Positions 60,339 through 64,000 of a DNA stretch of 64,000 nt are shown here, one piece after another (within the stretch, counting starts at the first letter, position 1; each line of letters starts with the position of its first letter). The notes under the pieces are model-generated. The model was not told where the DNA came from and searched no databases. It saw only the letters and a program-made list of their open reading frames with translations. This DNA comes from Bradyrhizobium semiaridum. Lineage in GTDB: Bacteria > Pseudomonadota > Alphaproteobacteria > Rhizobiales > Xanthobacteraceae. A program made the position numbers and the translations under genes. The DNA is taken from positions 310,001-374,000 of the forward strand of contig NZ_JAGKJJ010000006.1 of assembly GCF_020329505.1 (NCBI RefSeq), written 5' to 3'.

Positions 60339-60961
60339 GCCGCACCGCCAAGCTGCATCCCGACGGCAAGATGCGCTGCCCGTGGCCGGGCGAAGACCCG
60401 TTCTACATCGCCTATCACGACACCGAATGGGGCGTGCCCGAGTATGACGACCGCGCGCTCTATGAAAAGCTGATCCTCGACGGCTTCCAGGCCGGCCTGT
60501 CCTGGATCACGATCCTGCGCAAGCGCGAGAATTTCCGCAAAGCCTTCGACGATTTCCAGCCCGAGAAGATTGCGCGCTACACCGACAAGAAGGTGCATGC
60601 GCTGATGAACGATGCCGGCATCGTGCGCAACCGCGCCAAGATCGAGGGCGCTGTGGCGAGCGCCAAGTCGTATCTGGAGATCATGGAGAAAGGTCCCGGC
60701 TTCTCGAAATTCCTGTGGGACTTCGTCGACGGCAAGCCGAAGGTCAACCAGTTCAAGACCACTGCGAGCGTGCCGGCCTCGACGCCGGTCTCGATCAAGG
60801 TCTCCAAGGAGCTCGGTGCGCGGGGCTTCAAGTTCGTCGGCCCGACCATCGTCTATGCCTTCATGCAGGCGACCGGCATGGTCAACGATCATCTCGTCAG
60901 CTGCTTCTGTCACGAGGCCTGCAGCGGCAAGCTCCGCACGCCGCGGCTCAAGGCGAAATGA
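60335..60961 (+). CDS. tag: DNA-3-methyladenine glycosylase I
   Basis: 208 residues. Family text MRCPWPGEDPFYIAYHDTEW, GVPEYDDRALYEKLILDGFQ, AGLSWITILRKRENFRKAFD and GFKFVGPTIVYAFMQATGMV, with zinc-snap residues Cys near the N-terminus and HLVSCFCHEAC at the end. Removes 3-methyladenine from alkylated DNA. Translationally coupled: overlaps ygfZ by 4 bp and the HD gene by 4 bp, so three genes form one unit. Confidence 0.93.
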   Translation: MSRTAKLHPDGKMRCPWPGEDPFYIAYHDTEWGVPEYDDRALYEKLILDGFQAGLSWITILRKRENFRKAFDDFQPEKIARYTDKKVHALMNDAGIVRNRAKIEGAVASAKSYLEIMEKGPGFSKFLWDFVDGKPKVNQFKTTASVPASTPVSIKVSKELGARGFKFVGPTIVYAFMQATGMVNDHLVSCFCHEACSGKLRTPRLKAK

Positions 60962-61566
60962 CCGTGCGTCCATCGACGGAGACCGTCCGCGCCTGGCAGC
61001 GCATGCTCTCCGGACGCCGGCTCGACCTGCTCGATCCGTCGCCGCTCGACATCGAGATCGTCGACATCGCGCATGGGCTGGCGCGGGTCGCGCGCTGGAA
61101 CGGACAGACCTCCGGCGCACATATCTTTTCGGTGGCGCAGCATACGCTACTGGTCGAGGCCGTGATGCGCCAGCAGACGCCGCGCGTCGATATCCGCCAC
61201 CGCCTCGCCGCGCTGCTGCATGACGCGCCGGAATACGTCATCGGCGACATGATCTCGCCGTTCAAGGCGGTGCTGGGCGGCGACTACAAGGCGGTGGAGA
61301 AGCGGTTGCTGTCCGCGATCCACATCCGCTTCGGCCTGCCCGCCGTACTCGCAGACGAGATCACGCAGCAGATCAAGGCCGCCGATCGCGGCGCCGCCTA
61401 TCTCGAGGCGACGCATCTTGCGGGATTCTCGCAAGCCGAGGCCAAGCGGCTGTTCGGCCGCGATCCCGGCCTGCCCGAGGCGACCGAGCGCGACTACCTG
61501 ACGCCGTGGACTGCGGCCCGGGCCGAAAAGCAGTTCCTCGAACGGTTCAACGCACTGCACGTGTAG
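60958..61566 (+). CDS. HD-domain phosphohydrolase (YfbR-like)
   Basis: 202 residues, start ATG 60958 inside the tag stop (ATGA). HD metal site: His in FSVAQHTLLV, HD in ALLHDAPEYVIGDM, and Asp in IKAADRGAAYLE. Similar in layout to YfbR-type 5'-deoxynucleotidases, which act on dNMPs. Third gene of ygfZ-tag-HD; linkage to a glycosylase suggests nucleotide or DNA repair housekeeping, but this is inference. Confidence 0.87.
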   Translation: MTVRPSTETVRAWQRMLSGRRLDLLDPSPLDIEIVDIAHGLARVARWNGQTSGAHIFSVAQHTLLVEAVMRQQTPRVDIRHRLAALLHDAPEYVIGDMISPFKAVLGGDYKAVEKRLLSAIHIRFGLPAVLADEITQQIKAADRGAAYLEATHLAGFSQAEAKRLFGRDPGLPEATERDYLTPWTAARAEKQFLERFNALHV

Positions 61567-61662
61567 CAGCGCAGCATTGTAGTTTCGTAGGGTGCGCACC
61601 CGCTTCGCTTTGCCCGCCCTGCGGCAGCGGCTATAATTGCGCCAACGTACCTAAGGACCACC

Positions 61663-62169
61663 ATGCTTCACGTCTGCTCGCTTGCCGCGCTGTCCGACAC
61701 GGTCCGCATCACTGGTGCAAGCCATGTGCTGACCGTGATGGCCAATGTCGATCAGGTACCGCGGCCGCCCTCGGTGCTTCCCGCCAATCATCTGAAGGTA
61801 TCGATGGACGACATCACCGAAGTGATGGACGGCTTCGTCGCGCCCAACGAGACGCATATTGAGCGGGTGCTGAGCTTCGTGCGCGGCTGGGATCGCCGCG
61901 CGCCGATGGTGGTGCACTGCTATGCCGGGATCAGCCGCTCGACTGCGAGCGCCTTTGCCGCCGCCTGCGCGCTCAATCCGCACCGCGATGAAATGGCGAT
62001 CGCCCGGCTGATCCGCGAAGCCTCGCCGATCGCGCAGCCCAACCGGCTGATCGTCAGCCTCGCCGACAAGGCGCTGGGGCGCGAGGGGAGAATGCTGCGC
62101 GCGCTCGAGGCGATGGGGCCGGGCAGCATGACCGTCGAGGGCAGCCCATTCCGGATCGATCTGGAATAG
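61663..62169 (+). CDS. Dual-specificity/tyrosine phosphatase-like protein
   Basis: 168 residues. P-loop HCYAGISRSTAS (HCX5R) with catalytic Cys near residue 86, preceded by general-acid region VSMDDITEVMDGFVAP. The text MLHVCSLAALSDTVRITGAS matches the short alphaproteobacterial DSP-like group. Cytoplasmic; the substrate may be a phosphoprotein or a phosphoinositide-like compound. ATG 61663; independent transcription likely. Confidence 0.85.
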   Translation: MLHVCSLAALSDTVRITGASHVLTVMANVDQVPRPPSVLPANHLKVSMDDITEVMDGFVAPNETHIERVLSFVRGWDRRAPMVVHCYAGISRSTASAFAAACALNPHRDEMAIARLIREASPIAQPNRLIVSLADKALGREGRMLRALEAMGPGSMTVEGSPFRIDLE

Positions 62170-62271
62170 CACGAACGTGCCACACCCCTTGGCTTGAACT
62201 TCCGAGCTTCCAGGCTGCACATAATAAGTTGCGACGGGCCGAAGGCTCCGGCGCGCTTTGCCGAAGGCGCA

Positions 62272-64000
62272 ATGTTCGACTCGCCGTTTGATTTCCTCAC
62301 ACTTGCCATCGCCATTATCGCGATTGCTTTCGCGCAAAAGGCGATGAGCCAGGTCGCCGCGCTGCGGCGACGGCTGGATGCGATCGAGGTTGCTACATGG
62401 ACTGCGGCACGGCCGGTCATGCCGCCTCCGTTGGCGCCGACGCAGGACTTCGAGCCGGCGCCACCAATGGCGCCTTCCGCCACGCAGCCGCCACCACTCC
62501 CCGAGCCACCTCCTATCCTGCCCGAGGCGGAGGACCAGCCGGACGCAAGCGCGCCCGGCGCCGCACCACCGCCGCTGCAGCAGCCGGCTGCCGGCTTCGA
62601 GGAGACCATCGGCACCCGCTGGGTGGTGTGGATCGGCGGCCTGACACTCGCGCTCGGCGGTTTCTTCATGGTGCGCTATTCGATCGAAGCCGGCCTGCTC
62701 GGCCCCGGCGTGCGCACCATGCTCGGCGGACTGTTCGCACTGGCGCTGCTTGCGGCCGGCGAATGGACGCGGCGCAAGGAGAATATCTCGGGCATCGCCC
62801 CGCTGCCGATCGCCAACATTCCGGCGATCCTCACCGCTGCCGGCACCGCGGTGGCCTTCGCCACCGTCTATGCCGCCTATGCGCTGTACGACTTCCTCGC
62901 GCCGCCGACCGCGTTCATCCTGCTTGGCATGGTCGCGCTCGGCACGCTCGCGGCCGCATTGCTGCACGGACCGGCGCTCGCCGGGCTCGGCATCGTCGGC
63001 GCCTTCGTCACCCCGCTCCTGGTCTCGTCGGACAAGCCGGACTTCTGGTCGCTCTATATCTATCTCGCCATCGTCACCGCGGCCTCGTTCGGACTTGCGC
63101 GCATCCGCCTGTGGCGCTGGCTTGCGGTCACGACGATCCTGTTCGCGCTGCTGTGGACCTTCCCCTGCCTGCAATGCGGACCCCACATGGTCGCGCCGCA
63201 CGCCTTCCATGTCATCGCTGGGTTCATGCTTGCCGCGCTGCTGGTGGTCTGCGGTTTCATGTTCGGCCCCGAGAGCGACGGCGAGGCGATCGAGCCGATC
63301 TCGTCAGGCTCACTTGCCGCCTATCTGCTCGGCGCGATGCTGATCGTGCTGAACAGCTATCATGCCGACATCGCGATGATCAGCTTCGCGCTGCTGGTCG
63401 CGGGTACCCTGTTGGTCGGCTGGCGCGCGCCGGCCGCGGTGCGCGCGGTCGGCGCCGCATCGATCTTCGTCTTCATCGTGTTCGGCGAATGGGCCGTCCG
63501 CGCCAACGTCGATACCCTGGTGCTGCCGGGCGGCGCCATCCCGGGCATCGGCCCGTTGCCGACCGACGGCTCCGTCTCGCTGCATCTTATCACCGCGGCG
63601 ATTTTCGCCGCGGCGTTCGGCATCGCCGGCTTCTTCGCGCAGCTGCGCTTTACCGCCATGCAGGTCATGGTGACCTGGGCCGCCGCGGCGGTCTTCACTC
63701 CGATCGCGCTGCTGGTCACGCTCTATGCGCGGATCGCGCATCTGGATCGGTCGGTGCCGTTCGCGATCCTCGCCGTGCTGCTCGCGGCTTGCTATGCCGC
63801 CGCGACCGAAGCGCTGACGCGGCGCGGCGAACGGCCGGAGCTGTCACCCTCGATCGCGCTGTCAGCCACCGGCACGCTCGCCTCGCTCGCGCTCGCGCTC
63901 ACCTTCGCGCTCGACAAGGGCTGGCTCACCATCGCGCTGGCGCTGGTGTCGGCTGGCACGGCGTGGATTTCGGTGCAGCGGCCGATCCCGTTCCTGCGCT
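62272..64000 (+). CDS. DUF2339 multi-pass membrane protein (3' end cut by window edge)
   Basis: 576 codons present, no stop. Starts MFDSPFDFLTLAIAIIAIAF with a first TM helix, a proline-rich cytoplasmic linker (about 45-110: PPPLPEPPPILPEAEDQPDA), then the domain entry ETIGTRWVVWIGGLTLALGG and many consecutive hydrophobic helices (at least 14 visible). This is the DUF2339 family of large (about 900 residues) inner-membrane proteins, function unknown, often annotated as putative transport or cell-envelope proteins. No SD recognised before ATG 62272. About a third of the gene is missing to the right. Confidence 0.87.
   Translation, partial: MFDSPFDFLTLAIAIIAIAFAQKAMSQVAALRRRLDAIEVATWTAARPVMPPPLAPTQDFEPAPPMAPSATQPPPLPEPPPILPEAEDQPDASAPGAAPPPLQQPAAGFEETIGTRWVVWIGGLTLALGGFFMVRYSIEAGLLGPGVRTMLGGLFALALLAAGEWTRRKENISGIAPLPIANIPAILTAAGTAVAFATVYAAYALYDFLAPPTAFILLGMVALGTLAAALLHGPALAGLGIVGAFVTPLLVSSDKPDFWSLYIYLAIVTAASFGLARIRLWRWLAVTTILFALLWTFPCLQCGPHMVAPHAFHVIAGFMLAALLVVCGFMFGPESDGEAIEPISSGSLAAYLLGAMLIVLNSYHADIAMISFALLVAGTLLVGWRAPAAVRAVGAASIFVFIVFGEWAVRANVDTLVLPGGAIPGIGPLPTDGSVSLHLITAAIFAAAFGIAGFFAQLRFTAMQVMVTWAAAAVFTPIALLVTLYARIAHLDRSVPFAILAVLLAACYAAATEALTRRGERPELSPSIALSATGTLASLALALTFALDKGWLTIALALVSAGTAWISVQRPIPFLR

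Noticed and set aside
61651..63210. 519-codon minus-strand open frame opposite the phosphatase and DUF2339 genes
   Set aside because: Shadow composition; the plus strand encodes an HCX5R phosphatase and a clear multi-pass membrane protein.

Overview
The window is GC-rich, densely coded bacterial DNA. Its gene content (PmtA-type lipid methyltransferase, TAXI binding protein, EmrAB/TetR pair, thiOSGEC with a TPP riboswitch, SRAP, extensin-like and DUF2147-like envelope proteins) and its families of palindromic intergenic repeats point to an alphaproteobacterium of the Nitrobacteraceae, most likely Bradyrhizobium. That placement is inferred from sequence style, not from a search. No rRNA, tRNA, CRISPR array, prophage or conjugation gene was seen. 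Mobile DNA is limited to one frameshifted REP-associated tyrosine transposase (RAYT) and many REP-like repeats.

Layout. 0-7.7 kb: an ABC exporter (cut by the left edge) preceded by a promoter with an internal operator and a 23-codon leader ORF; RAYT pseudogene with REPs; emrAB-like efflux operon with a divergent TetR regulator sharing one operator; GNAT enzyme. 7.8-13.6 kb: a natural fusion of a Baeyer-Villiger-type monooxygenase with an HSL-family esterase; an SDR gene with an in-frame stop; receiver-only regulator; extensin-like lipoprotein; a 31-aa membrane protein. 14-21.8 kb: secreted proteins (DUF2147-like, Cys-rich, FecR), then a DUF4242/hypothetical/methyltransferase operon divergent from a winged-helix-TPR regulator that has three tandem 11-bp repeats just upstream. 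21.9-27.7 kb: a lipid-centred region with phosphatidylserine decarboxylase, a divergent membrane-anchored class III aminotransferase, an Mpo1-like membrane protein, PmtA and a GT4 glycosyltransferase with a near-perfect PhoB box upstream. 27.7-36.5 kb: TAXI protein, L,D-transpeptidase, DUF4403 protein, a deleted/frameshifted PQQ-dehydrogenase/RTX/FG-GAP gene, LivJ-like binding protein, small secreted protein. 36.5-44.4 kb: GH38 alpha-mannosidase, two PRC-barrel proteins, OmpR/EnvZ-type two-component pair, zinc-ribbon protein, lytic transglycosylase fragment. 44.5-49.6 kb: thiamine operon thiOSGEC. 49.7-64 kb: second BVMO-like enzyme, Mug-like glycosylase, RidA, SRAP, two small-molecule hydrolases (Nudix, HAD), dihydroorotase, YgfZ-tag-HD operon, a dual-specificity phosphatase and a DUF2339 membrane protein cut by the right edge.

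How the parts work together. The thiamine genes form one riboswitch-controlled unit. psd makes phosphatidylethanolamine, which PmtA methylates toward phosphatidylcholine; the glycosyltransferase in front of pmtA carries a Pho box, suggesting phosphate-responsive lipid remodelling. GAAAC direct repeats recur upstream of the OmpR-type regulator, the L,D-transpeptidase and a small Cys-rich secreted protein, suggesting a shared envelope regulon. The strongest candidates for something new are the monooxygenase-esterase fusion, the leader-ORF/operator arrangement before the ABC exporter, the lipid locus, and the 11-bp repeat array of the TPR regulator.
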